This document shows positions 11,401 to 21,525 of a stretch of DNA of 64,000 nt, one piece after another. Source of the DNA: Alviniconcha marisindica (taxonomy: Eukaryota; Mollusca; Gastropoda; Provannidae); assembly GCA_018857735.1 (NCBI GenBank), contig JABMCL010001387.1, positions 155,001-219,000 on the forward strand, read 5' to 3'. Numbering within the stretch: the stretch's first letter is position 1; the number at the start of each line of letters is the position of its first letter. The position numbers and the translations under genes are program-made. The notes below the pieces were generated by a model. It saw only the letters and a list, made by a program, of their open reading frames with translations, did not search any database and was not told the DNA's origin.

Positions 11401-12879
11401 ATACACCCTTGTTGTGATCCATACACCCTTGTGTGATCCATACCCTTGTGTGATCCAACCATACACCCTTGTTGTGATCCATTAACCATACACCCTTGTT
11501 GTGATCCATAACACATACACCCTTGTTGTGATCCATAACCATACACCCTTGTTGTGATCCATTAACACATACACCCTTGTTGTGATCCATTAACACATAC
11601 ACCCTTGTTGTGATCCATTAACACATACACCCTTGTTGTGATCCAGTAACACATACACCCTTGTTGTGATCCTGTAACACATACACCCTTGTTGTGATCC
11701 AGTAACGCATACACCCTTGTTGTGATCCTGTAACACATACACCCTTGTTGTGATCCTGTAACACATACACCCTTGTTGTGATCCTGTAACACATACACCC
11801 TTGTTGTGATCCGTAATGCATACACCCTTGTTGTGATCCAGTAACGCATACACCCTTGTTGTGATCCAGTAACACATACACCCTTGTTGTGATCCAGTAA
11901 CCCATACACCCTTGTTGTGATCCAGTAACCCATACACCCTTGTGATCCAGTAACACATACACCCTTGTTGTGATCCAGTAACGCATACACCCTTGTTGTG
12001 ATCCGGTAACGCATACACCAACCCTTCTTGCGGCCCACAAATTCCCCAGTAACACATACACCTACCCTTGTTGTGATCCAAGAACTCCTCCGTGAAGATG
12101 GGGATGTCAAAGGTCCCGGACTCCTCCTCATCAAGGCTGAGGGCCTGAAAGAGCAAGCGCAAATCAGAGATGTTCTTACGGCACCGCTACTTCACTTTGC
12201 TCCGTCCCAGGATCTGCGCTGCCGGACACAGCAGGCACAAAACTGGCTTCTGCACTGACGTGGGGTCATTCTCAAAGGGCTAGGTCGTGGCAGGTCAAGA
12301 GATTGAAAGTGAGGCTGGTCTGCCATTTGTGACCTAGCTCGTGAAGAATGACCCCATGCCAACACAGAACCCAGGCCTAGCTTTCGATCTCCATTATTCC
12401 ACACATGTATAGTCACAGAAGGATTCGGCACATTATAAATTAATTGATTATTATCATTTTGGTGACCTCCCTCATGAATATTCTTAAGAATAGTCCATTA
12501 CCTATGCCCCCCCCCCCCCCTTTTTCCTCTGAAATTTTAATTTATTAAAAACAAAGTATCTGGCATGCCCACCATCCGAAAGAATTGATTTCTGTGATGG
12601 TGATAATTCAGCAGTAAGCTCACCCCCACCCCAGCAATTTACTTGGAGTTGGACTTTCTGTCTCATTTCCGACACGTGTACAAGTGAATTAGTTCCACAC
12701 TACTACAGGTACAGGTAGCAAGGCTTTGAACTCAGCAGCCAGACGAGTTGCTTTGTGTGGCCCATCTTACCTCCAGTCCTGAGTTGCTCAGTTGTTGTGG
12801 AGTCTCTGCTTCGTTCTCTGTAACACACACACACACACGTGCACACACACACAGACACACACACAGACATGCACACACA

Positions 12880-12912
<33 letters not shown>

Positions 12913-15900
12913 CCAGTTGTAACAAACACCAGTCAAAAAACACAAGCAACACTTAAACACAAACACTACACACATACCCAAGTCACCCACAGCTATAATG
13001 ATGCACAACAGCTGGAACACAACACAGACCAACACAACTGTAACCCACAAAAATAAGCAATGGCTGCAATGCACTCTGGGGTCTGATTCGCTATAACTGA
13101 CACACATCATTCTAAGTCTGAAAAGAACTGACAATAACAAAAAACATGAGGAAAAAGAAAAAAGAAAAACAATAACAAAAAACATGAAAAACAACAACAA
13201 AAATAATATGAAAAGAGAAAGAAAAGAAGCAAAAAAAAACAACCTGCAAAGGCGATAACGAAGTCAGAAGTCTTGGTAGCAGGCAAAGCACACAAAGCCA
13301 TACTCTGACCAACCCCCTGCATAAAAATTTTTAAAAGGGGAAACCTTTAATAGCCTGCATGCGATAGGTGACCAGGGGGCAACTTCCTCAGTGAGAACCA
13401 GAAAGGCAGATCATGGAGTCATGCGCACTCTACGCTATCCATTATTCTTTTTCTCTTTTTCTTTTTTTTTGGGGGGGGGGGGGGGGGCTTCTGCCAAAAT
13501 TGTACAGCAGAATGTGTGTAATGAGCACCAACCTTTTGAGAAGGGGTCACATCCATGCATGGCGTCGCCCTTAGCTTTGGCGGTGAACTGCTTCTTGAAG
13601 GCCCGGTAGGCGTCCGTCTGTTGGTAGGCCTCCATTTCCCGGTTGTAGCGCTCCTTGTCCTTCTCCGCGTCGTCCAGGTAACGCTGCCAAACACAACAGG
13701 GGTTCTGGTTCTTCACCTGGGCAAGGACTGCTTTTGCTGAAGCTCTTCTGGACTACTACACAACTGATCTTCGAAACGTAAATGCGTTGCCGGTACTAAA
13801 GCACCTCAGCCTTCCCACCTTCTTGCATCAGCCACAGTAGCTTTAGTAATCACACAAAAAAACTTCTTCTCTGCCACAACATAAACCCTACCCCTTTCAC
13901 ACAATGCATTGTAATCCATACCCTTCCTTTATAGCAGTGTAATCCCCACCCCTATTATGCAACACATGGTGATCCCTACTCTTCTTATGTAACACAATGC
14001 AGTCCCCACTCCTCTTACGTAACACATGGTAATCCCTACCCTTCCTATATGACACGATGTAGTCCACACCCCTCTTACGTAACACATGATAATCCCTACC
14101 CTTCCTATATGACACAATGTAGTCCACACCCCTCTTACGTAACACATGGTAATCCCTACCATTCCTATATGACACAATGTAGTCCAAACCCCTCTTACGT
14201 AACACATGGTAATCCCTACTCCTCTTGCATAACACATGGTAATCCCTACCCCTCTCATGTAACACATGGTAATCCACACAGTGCCTATATCACAATGTAT
14301 TTTTTTATGTAACACATGGTAATCACTACTCCTCTTACATAACACATGGTAATCCCTACTCCTCTTACATAACACATGGTAATCCCTACTCCTCTTACAT
14401 AACACACGGTAATCTCTACTCCTCTTACATGATGCGTGGTAATCCCAACTCCTGTAACACATGGTAATCCCTACCATTCCTATACCACACAATGTAATCC
14501 ACACCCCTCTTATGTAAAACATGGTAACCCCTACCATTCCTATACCACACAATGTAATCCGCACCCTTCTTATGTAAAACATGGTAATCCCTACCCTTCC
14601 TATACCACACAATGTAATCCACACCCTTCTTATGTAAAACATGGTAACCCCTACTCCTCTTACATGACATAAGGTAATCTCCACCTTTTTTTTTACGAGT
14701 TATACCATAGACGGTAAACCCCACCCCACTTATACTGATTACACAAGGTAATCCCTGCCCCTCTTAATCTTATATCACACAAGGTAAGCCTTCCCCACTC
14801 TCATCATAAATGGTAATCCAATATCCTTAGTCTTTCACTGCACAAGGTAATCTTCACGCCATTAAGCTGCGGCGACCCTCATCACCTTATGACCCCACAG
14901 GGCAATCCTCACCCCCCTTATGACCCCACAGGGTAATCCTCACCCCTTTATAACCCTCACAGGGCAATCCTCACCCCCCTTATGACCCCACAGGGTAATC
15001 CTCACCCCTTTATAACCCCACAGGGTAACCCTCACCCCTTTATAACCCCACAGGGTAACCCTCACCCCCTTTATAACCCCACAGGGAATTCCTCACCCCC
15101 TTATGACCCCACTGGGTAATCCCCCCACCCCCGCAATCTCACCCCCCCCTTATGACCCCACAGGGTAACCATCCCCCACCCCCTTATGACCCACGGTATC
15201 ATCCCCACCCCCCCCCCCTTATGACCCCACGGGTCCCACCCCTCCATACCCCCCCCACCCCTTATGACCCGCACTAACCTCACCCCCCTTATACCCACGG
15301 CAATCCTCACCCCCTTATGACCCCACTGGGTATACCCTCACCCCCCTTTATAACCCCACTGGGTCAATCACCACCCCCTTATGACCCCACTGGGTAATCA
15401 TCCCCCCCCACTCTATGACCCCACAGGGTAATCACCACCCTCATGACCCACTGGGTAATCACCCCACCCCTTCTTTATGACCCCACAGGGTAATCACCCC
15501 CCCATGACCCACTGGGTAATCCTCCCTATGACCCACGGGTAATCCCCCCCCTTATGACCCCACTGGGTAATCCTCACCCCCCTTGACCCCACTGGTAATC
15601 CTCACCCCCCTTATGACCCCACTGGTAATCCTCACCCCCACCCCCATGTACCTCACCAAACCTACGTGGTAAACTCACCCACCCTATGACCACCGAATAG
15701 TGCTATACAAAAGTTATCTATTATTATTATAACTCTGTGTACATACACCTTTGCTTTAATGACGTTTCTTGTCCTCTTGTAGTTGGATCTTTTTCTTTTT
15801 GCTTGTGTGTGTGTGGTGCACGGTGCATGCACATGTTCATGTGTGCATGTGTACATGTATGTGAGTGTGTGCACACATGCATGCATGTGTACATGAGGAT

Positions 15901-18675
15901 TACATACGTGTGTGTATGTGTGTGTGTGTGTGTGTGTTTTAGCTTGCCGTTATCTTAGTTTCTGGGGCAAGGGTGGGGGTATTATTACTTGTTCACCTGT
16001 TTTTCGTGCTGTGGCAAACTAGACCATTCTGCTCCCAGCTGCTTTGAGATCTCGGTGAATGAAAGGTTGGGATTCTCTAGTCGGATCTTCTCTCTCCGTT
16101 CTGTCAGGTAGCGCAGGTAGCCAGACAGTGGCTGCTTGGGGGCGTTGATGTCTTTCATGCCCTTCTTGTTGCGCTTCTTCCCTTTGGTCCAGCCCCCTTT
16201 TCGTTTGATTGGCTGAAATGACAGACCATCACACATATTTCGGTGTCATTCACTCTTTTGCCCAGCCCCCTTTTTGTTTTGATTGGCTAAAATGACAGAG
16301 CATCACACATATTTTGGTGTCATCCATTCTTTTGCCCCGCCCCCCATTCTGATTGGCTGAAATGACAGCCTGTCAAACACATTTTGGTGTCATGCACCCT
16401 TTGTCCATCCCTGTTTTCTTTTGATTGGCTCAAACTACAGCATGTCACACACATTTTGGTGTCATTCAAAGGCTTCCATCATTATGCACTTAGAGGTGAG
16501 GCATCAAGCGAAATCAACAGGGGAAAATGGAGCAGGAGAAAGCGCACAGCACCCTGTGGCACCAACAGGGAAATGACACTTACCAACAGGGAAATGACAC
16601 TTACCTCCTGTGCCTCTTGTCCGTCTGACATTGAGACAGCTGTCGAGTGGAGTGAGCCAACTGCAACAAGCAACAACAGTAACAACAAAGATGTATTTTT
16701 ACAGGCTCCTTCAAACCTTTCATTCCAGAATTCACCACCATTTTGCAGAATTTTACGGCCGTTTTGTTCCCAGTTCAGACCAAATCCAACAAACTACTCA
16801 CCTATACAACTTTACTTGACCCCATGAGTACCAACAGCTTCAGTCAAGATGTCAAATTGTTGCCATATTCATTATTATAATTAACACATTATGATAAATG
16901 GCCGAAGTATGAAGCTACAGATCTGCTGGACGGACTCTGAGTACAGTACTCTCAGTTAGTCCAGAAATACATTACTGATGTGTCAGTTTGACAGAAGTCA
17001 CAATTCAACAACTTTCAAAGACGGAACTGTGGAACTGTTAATTTTTTTCACTTTCCGAGTTTCAAGTCCTTGAAAATGGAAGAACACTTTCCCCAAACCT
17101 TCAAAGACTTTTGGAACCCTATAATAATGACAAAGAAGATTCGCTGGGCGCTGTTTCCATGTAGTTCGGTTCAGATCGGTTCAATTCAAGATGGTATCTA
17201 TGTGCTTGGAAAAAAGGCCACAGGCTCCACCCTGCCTCTCAGAAGTTTCCCCAACGCTGCCTTTGAAACAGTTTCAATGTCCATCTGAAATGGTTTCAAT
17301 GTCCATCTGACTGACAACAGCTCTCTCTCATCCTTTCAAGGAAAAGGGTCTTAAAGTGCCTTTAAATGACAGCAAACATGAGAACAAAACCATGATGAAC
17401 TTACAAAACAAAAGAGAAAATAAACAACAAAACAAAACAAACACTGACCTGTTCTCAGATCAGCGGGTCCAGTGGTCCCAAGAAAGCCGGCATCTGTGGA
17501 AAACCTGAAACCAGTTCCAGACTGACATTGATCACCAACAAAATAGTCACAACCAAACAGATAACCTGAAACCAGTTTCAGTTTGACATCACTCACCGAC
17601 TGACAGCACTATTACAAATTACAAGCAGCCAAACCACAAAGCGAAATCCTGAAACAGTTGGATTTTCAACCAACCACAGTGCTGTCTCAGTACCAATGAT
17701 CGGGCATCAAAACAGCAAACTTCGGAAAGAAAGAAGACAGAGCCACACGCTCTGGAACCGACGCTCAGCCAGTCCTCTCCAGACGAAGACCACACCTTTC
17801 AATTTCTTTCAAGTGCTCCTGTGACCCAAAAGCCTGACGAAAGGAGCTAGAGCTGACAAGAACATGCAACAACCACAGCGGTCAACCCCTTTTGGCCGTA
17901 AACCTTAGCCCCGAGTCTGTGGACCGGTATTTCCCTTACGCAGGCCGGGGTCTTTTGTTTTTTCGCTGGCAGCAGCAGCAGCATTTTGAATTCTAACCGG
18001 CACGTGTGGCAGCAGAAGGAAGAAGCAATGGTGTGTTAAATACGCATGCACAACTTCAAATCTCACTTTCACTGGGATCTTAGCCTACAGCACTAGGCCA
18101 GTCAGTGTGCATTTGGTGATGGTGTGTGTTGGCTGCTCGTGCGACAGTTTTTCAGTCTTTTTGCTCAGTTTAAAACAGCAACAGAATCTCATGAAAATTA
18201 TGTTTTCCTGTATCAATTTTCATATATGGCCATATCCCCCCCCGACCCCCATGAAAAAAATGCATTTTATACTGGTAAACTGTATGGGTTGACAGGTATG
18301 AACCACTCATAACTGTAAAGCTCAACAGCAACAAAATACAACTTCCATTTTCACTTTTCCCAAACCTTCATCACCCAGAGATCCTTTTTTTTCCTTTTTT
18401 TTTAAAACTAGGAAAGACCATAATTTGTTCAAACTATGAAAGACAAAATTATTACTAAATTAGGATAATGTCACCTAGTGGAACTGACCGACAGATCATG
18501 GAGCTCAATGGAGGTTACCACCAACTATTCCAGCACAGATTCAAAGAGCTTGTTACCCAGACTCCACAGTGAGGTCATTGGTTTCCTTAGCAACATCATC
18601 ATCCAGGTTGTGGAACTGGCTCAGACCGGACATCCCTGACAGCATGGTGGCACTGGCACGAGGCCCTAGGTCCAT
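8334..18675 (-). CDS. HMG20: HMG20A/HMG20B-like HMG-box chromatin protein, complete model of 9 exons
   Basis: The join on the minus strand is 18675-18557, 17504-17449, 16660-16605, 16212-15997, 13683-13533, 12817-12771, 12144-12066, 10171-9956 and 8476-8334: 1083 nt, about 360 aa (human HMG20A has 347). Every intron is GT-AG and all phases agree. Layout: acidic, Ser-rich N-terminus; basic GGWTKGKKRNKK at about 83-94, a likely nuclear signal; HMG box at about 100-168 (NAPKQPLSGYLRYL, then RYLDDAEKDKERY); FDIPIFTEEF at about 226-235; coiled coil at about 242-305; C-terminal TLDTIESYMGKLHNIVL block. These blocks match vertebrate HMG20A (iBRAF) and HMG20B (BRAF35), which work with the LSD1-CoREST complex at neuronal genes. 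Many invertebrates have one HMG20, so A versus B is not decided. The start chosen is the first in-frame ATG in exon 1; a further upstream coding exon cannot be excluded. Confidence 0.9.
8477..8580 (-). repeat. Duplicated 3' splice-site region of HMG20 exon 9
   Basis: The sequence CTACATGCTCCGCTGCGGAT then GTTACAG and GGACCGAGGGGTG mirrors the true junction CTACATGCTAAAACTGCATG, GGTTGCAG and GAACCAAGGAGTG, 101 bp away. The copy keeps its AG. Confidence 0.75.
8700..8935. repeat. Degenerate CA/CACC-rich simple repeat
   Basis: Runs of CACA, CCCTCAC and CACCATCACA in HMG20 intron 8. 8936-9350 holds no recognised feature. Confidence 0.85.
9350..9950. repeat. Degenerate tandem repeat of CACCCTCACTCTCACCATGA type
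   Basis: Irregular units of about 25-35 bp, C-rich, in HMG20 intron 8 right up to the donor of exon 8. The strand bias is extreme, with almost no G on the plus strand apart from ATGA. Confidence 0.9.
9956..10171 (-). CDS. HMG20: HMG20 exon 8 (coiled coil)
   Basis: This 216-nt exon begins VRDTELRQLRKQTTELEEQN and ends FAALPLPG. The heptad pattern and position match the HMG20 coiled coil that binds partners in the CoREST complex. The acceptor is gtcgttgcag and the donor CCTG then gtgggt. GC content is much higher than in the satellite DNA around it. Confidence 0.92.
10310..12065 (-). repeat. Large minisatellite derived from the HMG20 exon 7/intron junction
   Basis: On the minus strand most units read GGATCACAACAAGGGTGTAT plus GTGTTACT (28 bp). 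The units at 10440-10740 are longer, about 40 bp, and include GAGTTCTTGGATCACAACAA and GGGTAGGTGTG. The true exon 7 ends GAGTTCTTGGATCACAACAA, GG, then gtaggtgtatgtg. The array therefore repeats the last exon codons with their splice donor, on the order of 55 times, filling the intron. Confidence 0.96.
12066..12144 (-). CDS. HMG20: HMG20 exon 7 (conserved FDIPIFTEEF motif)
   Basis: This 79-nt exon reads ALSLDEEESGTFDIPIFTEE and then FLDHNK. The acceptor is gctctttcag and the donor AACAAGG then gtaggt. The TFDIPIFTEEFL block is a hallmark shared with vertebrate HMG20A. The last ten or so exon bases plus the donor are the seed of the large minisatellite that fills the following intron. Confidence 0.92.
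12145..12770. other. HMG20 intron 6, no further exon
   Basis: Contains a polyC run at 12508-12517 and an inverted pair: TTGACCTGCCACGACC on the minus strand near 12285 is mirrored loosely by GACCTAGCTCGTGAAG near 12330. No open exon in phase. Confidence 0.5.
12771..12817 (-). CDS. HMG20: HMG20 exon 6 (small 47-nt exon)
   Basis: Acceptor gtgtgttacag comes right after a (CA)n tract, and the donor is GAG then gtaaga. It reads ENEAETPQQLSNSGLE. It was found because exon 5 ends in phase 1 and exon 7 begins in phase 0; a 47-nt exon repairs this exactly. Vertebrate HMG20A has a comparable charged linker here. Confidence 0.75.
12818..12912. repeat. (CA)n with GA interruptions
   Basis: About 95 bp of CA repeat immediately upstream of HMG20 exon 6. 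On the transcribed strand it is a TG-rich tract just before the acceptor. Confidence 0.95.
12913..13532. other. HMG20 intron 5, nothing further supported
   Basis: A/C-rich sequence with an AAC/AAA-rich stretch at 13130-13245 and a polyG of about 17 at 13470-13487. An exon-like segment at 13244-13316 was rejected on frame. Confidence 0.5.
13533..13683 (-). CDS. HMG20: HMG20 exon 5 (end of HMG box, helix 3 and following helix)
   Basis: This 151-nt exon reads RYLDDAEKDKERYNREMEAY and then a Lys-rich tail, closely matching the family. The acceptor is tgtttggcag and the donor AAAAG then gttggt. It ends in phase 1, which does not fit the next conserved exon directly and so predicted the small exon at 12771-12817. 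Confidence 0.9.
13900..14860. repeat. Tandem repeat of about 29-58 bp in HMG20 intron 4
   Basis: Units read CCCTCTTACGTAACACATGG plus TAATCCCTAC, often alternating with TTCCTATATGACACAATGTA to give a dimer of about 58 bp. The repeat degenerates toward 14860. Confidence 0.95.
14875..15660. repeat. Tandem repeat of about 30 bp, C-rich, in HMG20 intron 4
   Basis: The unit is close to CCCCTTATGACCCCACAGGG plus TAATCCTCAC, with many small deletions. It may share ancestry with the preceding array through the GGTAATCC core. Confidence 0.95.
15890..15942. repeat. (TG)n microsatellite region
   Basis: TG-rich run just upstream (on +) of HMG20 exon 4's donor side, preceded by irregular GCATGTG repeats from 15810. 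Confidence 0.85.
15997..16212 (-). CDS. HMG20: HMG20 exon 4 (basic stretch and most of the HMG box)
   Basis: This 216-nt exon, phase 0 to 0, encodes the basic stretch and HMG-box helices 1-2 plus part of 3 (NAPKQPLSGYLRYLTERR, then LSFTEISKQLGAEWSSLP). The acceptor is tcatttcag and the donor ACAG then gtgaac. It is the best conserved part of the gene. Its 3' splice site with about 27 nt of exon is copied three more times upstream. Confidence 0.93.
16213..16462 (-). repeat. Three extra copies of the HMG20 exon 4 3' splice-site region
   Basis: Copies with boundaries at 16286, 16356 and 16428 repeat the acceptor (TCATTTTAG, TCATTTCAG, AGTTTGAG) and the exon start CCAATCA...AGGGGGC of the true boundary at 16212. 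Spacing is 70-74 bp. All keep an AG. Confidence 0.88.
16558..16604 (-). repeat. 21-bp tandem duplication of the HMG20 exon 3 donor
   Basis: On the minus strand GTAAGTGTCATTTCCCTGTT plus G is repeated twice, then decays. The two GTAAGT sites are identical and 21 bp apart. Confidence 0.9.
16605..16660 (-). CDS. HMG20: HMG20 exon 3
   Basis: This 56-nt exon has acceptor cttgttgcag and donor GAG then gtaagt. It reads VGSLHSTAVSMSDGQEAQE and ends in phase 0, directly before the HMG exon. Its donor is repeated 21 bp downstream, where use would add seven residues in frame. Confidence 0.75.
17449..17504 (-). CDS. HMG20: HMG20 exon 2
   Basis: This 56-nt exon has acceptor tggtttcag and donor ACAG then gtcagt. 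It reads GFSTDAGFLGTTGPADLRT and joins phase 2 to phase 1. A nearer acceptor (cacag, 10 nt inside) would break the frame, so the upstream one was chosen. The acceptor region is duplicated 61 bp upstream. Confidence 0.65.
17505..17590 (-). repeat. Duplicated acceptor region of HMG20 exon 2
   Basis: Minus-strand phrases GATGTCAAACTGAAACTGGT and AATGTCAGTCTGGAACTGGT, each followed by TTCAGGTT, are 61 bp apart; the second is the acceptor used in the model. Confidence 0.7.
17600..18556. other. HMG20 intron 1, nothing further supported
   Basis: Unique-looking sequence with a CAG run near 17970-17981, an E-box-like CACGTG at 18002 and a short polyC at 18238. No exon is called. Confidence 0.5.
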
Positions 18676-18686
18676 CGTCTCCTGCC
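18557..18686 (-). CDS. HMG20: HMG20 exon 1 of the model (N-terminus and start)
   Basis: The acceptor reads ctgttacag and the donor GG then gtaaca. The first in-frame ATG lies at 18675-18673, and the reading (MDLGPRASATMLSGMSG, then an Asp-rich FHNLDDDVAKE) is weakly conserved, as is usual for this region. The acceptor shows that at least one more upstream, probably 5'UTR, exon exists; a candidate ends at 23340. Ends in phase 2. Confidence 0.7.
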
Positions 18687-18919
18687 CTGTAACAGGTACA
18701 CCACTGGTCCAACAAAGGTGCAAATGCAAAGCCCCTGATAACACAAGTGTTCAGGAAGCGCAACGCTGACCATCAAATCGACTCGGACACGATATGGAAA
18801 CAGCGTCTCAACACTAGGTCCACACTGACTTGAAGATCCCATGTGAAGATGGCAGTGACTTGAAAACAGAGAACATGAGCAAACACTGCTTCCTGCTGGC
18901 TTTGCATGGCACAGAGAAG

Positions 18920-20000
18920 AACAGCTGACCTCAGACAACCTGAAATAGGGCCAAAATTTCATTCATACATCCAACACCAGACAACTAAAAACTACCAACC
19001 CCAGACAACCTGAAATAGGGCCAAACATTTCATTCATACATCCAACACCGGACAACTAAAAACTACAAACCTCAGACAACCTGAAATAGGGCCAAAAATT
19101 TCATTCATACATCCAACTCCAGACAACTAAAAACTACCAACCCCAGACAACCTGAAATAGGGCACAAACAAGAACAGCCAACCTTCGACAACCTCAAAAT
19201 CAAATAGGGCACAAAAAGAACACAACTTTACACAACCTCAAATAGGGCACAATTAAGAACCTCAAATAGGGCACAATTAAGAACAGCTGACCTCAGACAA
19301 TCTCAAATAGGGCACAAATAGGAGCAGCCAACATCAATCTAAAATAGGGCACGGAATAAGAACAGACAACCTGAAACAGGCCACAAAGGAGAACAGCTGA
19401 CCTCAGACAACCTGAAACAGGCCACAAAGGAGAACAGCTGACCTCAGACAACCTGAAACAGGCCACAAAGAACAGCTGACCTCACAGACAACCTGAAATA
19501 GGCCACAAAGGAGATACAGCTGACCTCAGACAACCTGAAACAGGCCACAAAGGAGAACAGCTGACCTCAGACAACCCTGAAACAGGCCATAAAGAACAGC
19601 TGACCTCAGACAACCTGAAAAAGGCCACAAAGGAGAACAGCTGACCTCAGAGACAGACAACCTAAAACAGGCCACAAAGGAGAACAGCTGACCTCAGAGT
19701 CATACAACCTGAAACAGGCCATAAAGAACAGCTGACCTCAGACAATCTGAAAAAGCCACAAAAGAGAACAGCTGACCTCAGAGTCAGACAACCTAAAACA
19801 GGCCACAAAGGAGAACAGCTGACCTCAAACAACCTGAAACAGGCCACAAAGGAGAACAGCTGACCTCAGACAACCTGAAACAGGCCACAAAGGAGAACAG
19901 CTGACCTCAAACAACCTGAAACAGGCCACAAAGGAGAACAGCTGACCTCAGACAACCTGAAACAGGCCACAAAGGAGTACAGCTGACCTCAGATAACCTG
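18920..20000. repeat. Tandem repeats upstream of HMG20 exon 1 (about 69 bp, then 41 bp)
   Basis: The first units read CAGACAACCTGAAATAGGGC and CATTCATACATCCAAC; from about 19370 the unit is 41 bp, ACAACCTGAAACAGGCCACA, AAGGAGAACAGCTGACCTCA, G. On the minus strand each contains CCTGTTTCAGGTTGT, close to the exon 2 acceptor phrase GGTTTCAGGTT. Confidence 0.95.
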
Positions 20001-20009
20001 GGATTCCCT

Positions 20010-20460
20010 TTATAATAATAATGTACATTTATCATGCACTCATCAACACCCTGAGTGCTCACATGATACATATTAACCTAAATATGATATTCTATACACA
20101 TGTAGAGCATAATCCTACCAAAATAATTTACATAAAGTATTATTAAACACACACACAAAACGCACTACACACATACTCACACACACACACAGACTCTAGC
20201 AGAAACAGGGTACTGATATTAGTTAGGATGAAAATACTGTGAGAAGAGGAAGGTTTTCCGTTTGGCTTTAAAAGATGACAGGGTTGAGCAGTGTCTAAGG
20301 TCTTGTGGGAGTGAAATTCCAAATGTGGGGTCCAAAGCAAGAGAAGGTGCGAAAGCTGTAAGTCTTATTAATATTAGTCTCTTGTGGAGAATGTGGATCA
20401 CTATACCTGGGAAAAGATGGAGCTGCAAGAGCAGTGTCACCACATTCTACTGTTGTTACA
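20010..20460. mobile_element. Probable dispersed repeat fragment
   Basis: The start ataataatgtacatttatca recurs at 27177-27240 with the same CTCATCAA-CCCTGAG-GCTC pattern. The part at 20225-20440 (minus frame SSFKAKRKTFLFSQ) resembles a repeat consensus rather than an exon. Family not identified. Confidence 0.4.
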
Positions 20461-21494
20461 TTGGTAGAACTTGCAATAACTGTGTGATGTCTGTCTACCG
20501 AGGTGTAATAATAGTGCAGGATCTAGGCAAACCCGTGCCACAAGCTAAAAATAACCTGCAATAAAAATAGCTTGTTTCCCAGACTGACATTAATGTTGGC
20601 GGAGTGACCTTTTCTTCAAATAATAACAGTTAACACAGTGGGAGAATCTGTTTCAACTGCAGTTGCTAGCATGCAACCAGATGGAACATGTGACCCTCAG
20701 ATATGACCTTGTGCGTGCGTGACCTACTTATGTGAAAGGGCTATCGGAAATACCAATTAGTTTTACCAAAGCAGTCAAGGGAACTATCCCTACTCTTCTC
20801 TTATTTCCAACTGCCTTAGAATTGTTCCTAATATACAATCAGAAACAAATAAGTCATCATGTGATGGACTAAAAGTAAAAATGCAGGTCAATTTGTTTCA
20901 ATCACCTTGTGTCACCACTGGCAATGCTTATGCCTAGTCATGTCAGGATAGACCATCTGAATCACAATGAAATTCTATCCCCAAAAAATAACAAATTAAT
21001 GTCAGACTCATATTCCCATAATCAGAGCAAATCATCCATGTCCTGGATGCAAGACCTTGTGATCTGCATACTGGCCTGATACAAGGCTTTGCACTTAAGC
21101 CATGATTAAATGCATCCAGCGTCTTTAAAGAAGGCAACTTCAAAAATGTCAGGAATCAATACCGGTAAGCAACGTAAAGAAACCAAAGTGCCTTGTTTGC
21201 CTGCAAAAAAAATAATATCCATGGAGTTCAAATGCTAACTGCAGGGCCAGTGAGGAAAAGCAAGACCTTGGTAGTAACTTCTGAAACAGCATCTCTACTC
21301 CTGGTGGAAGTGTTAGTACAACAGTTGTCAGTGGAAGTAAGACAGAGCGCTGCATGGGAACACTGGGGTGTGCCAAGTCTTAGGCCAGCAGATCTTTTCC
21401 TGCTGAAACACAGGCAATATTAATTATTATATATATCCATATTTAGGCCATCCCACCCCGCTTTTGTGTTTGTGTGTGTGCGTGTGTGTGTGTG

Positions 21495-21525
<31 letters not shown>

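Noticed and set aside
10437..12162. Long minus-strand open frames of 140-226 codons over the 28-bp array
   Set aside because: They are open because the unit lacks stops in all three frames. Apart from the exon 7 part they are not counted as separate genes.
13244..13316. Exon-like segment on minus with a fair acceptor (TTTTTATGCAG) and donor (GCAG/gttgtt) in HMG20 intron 5
   Set aside because: Entering in phase 1 from exon 5 gives a TGA, and its 73 nt would not restore the phase for exon 7; the 47-nt exon at 12771-12817 does. The peptide shows no HMG20 similarity.
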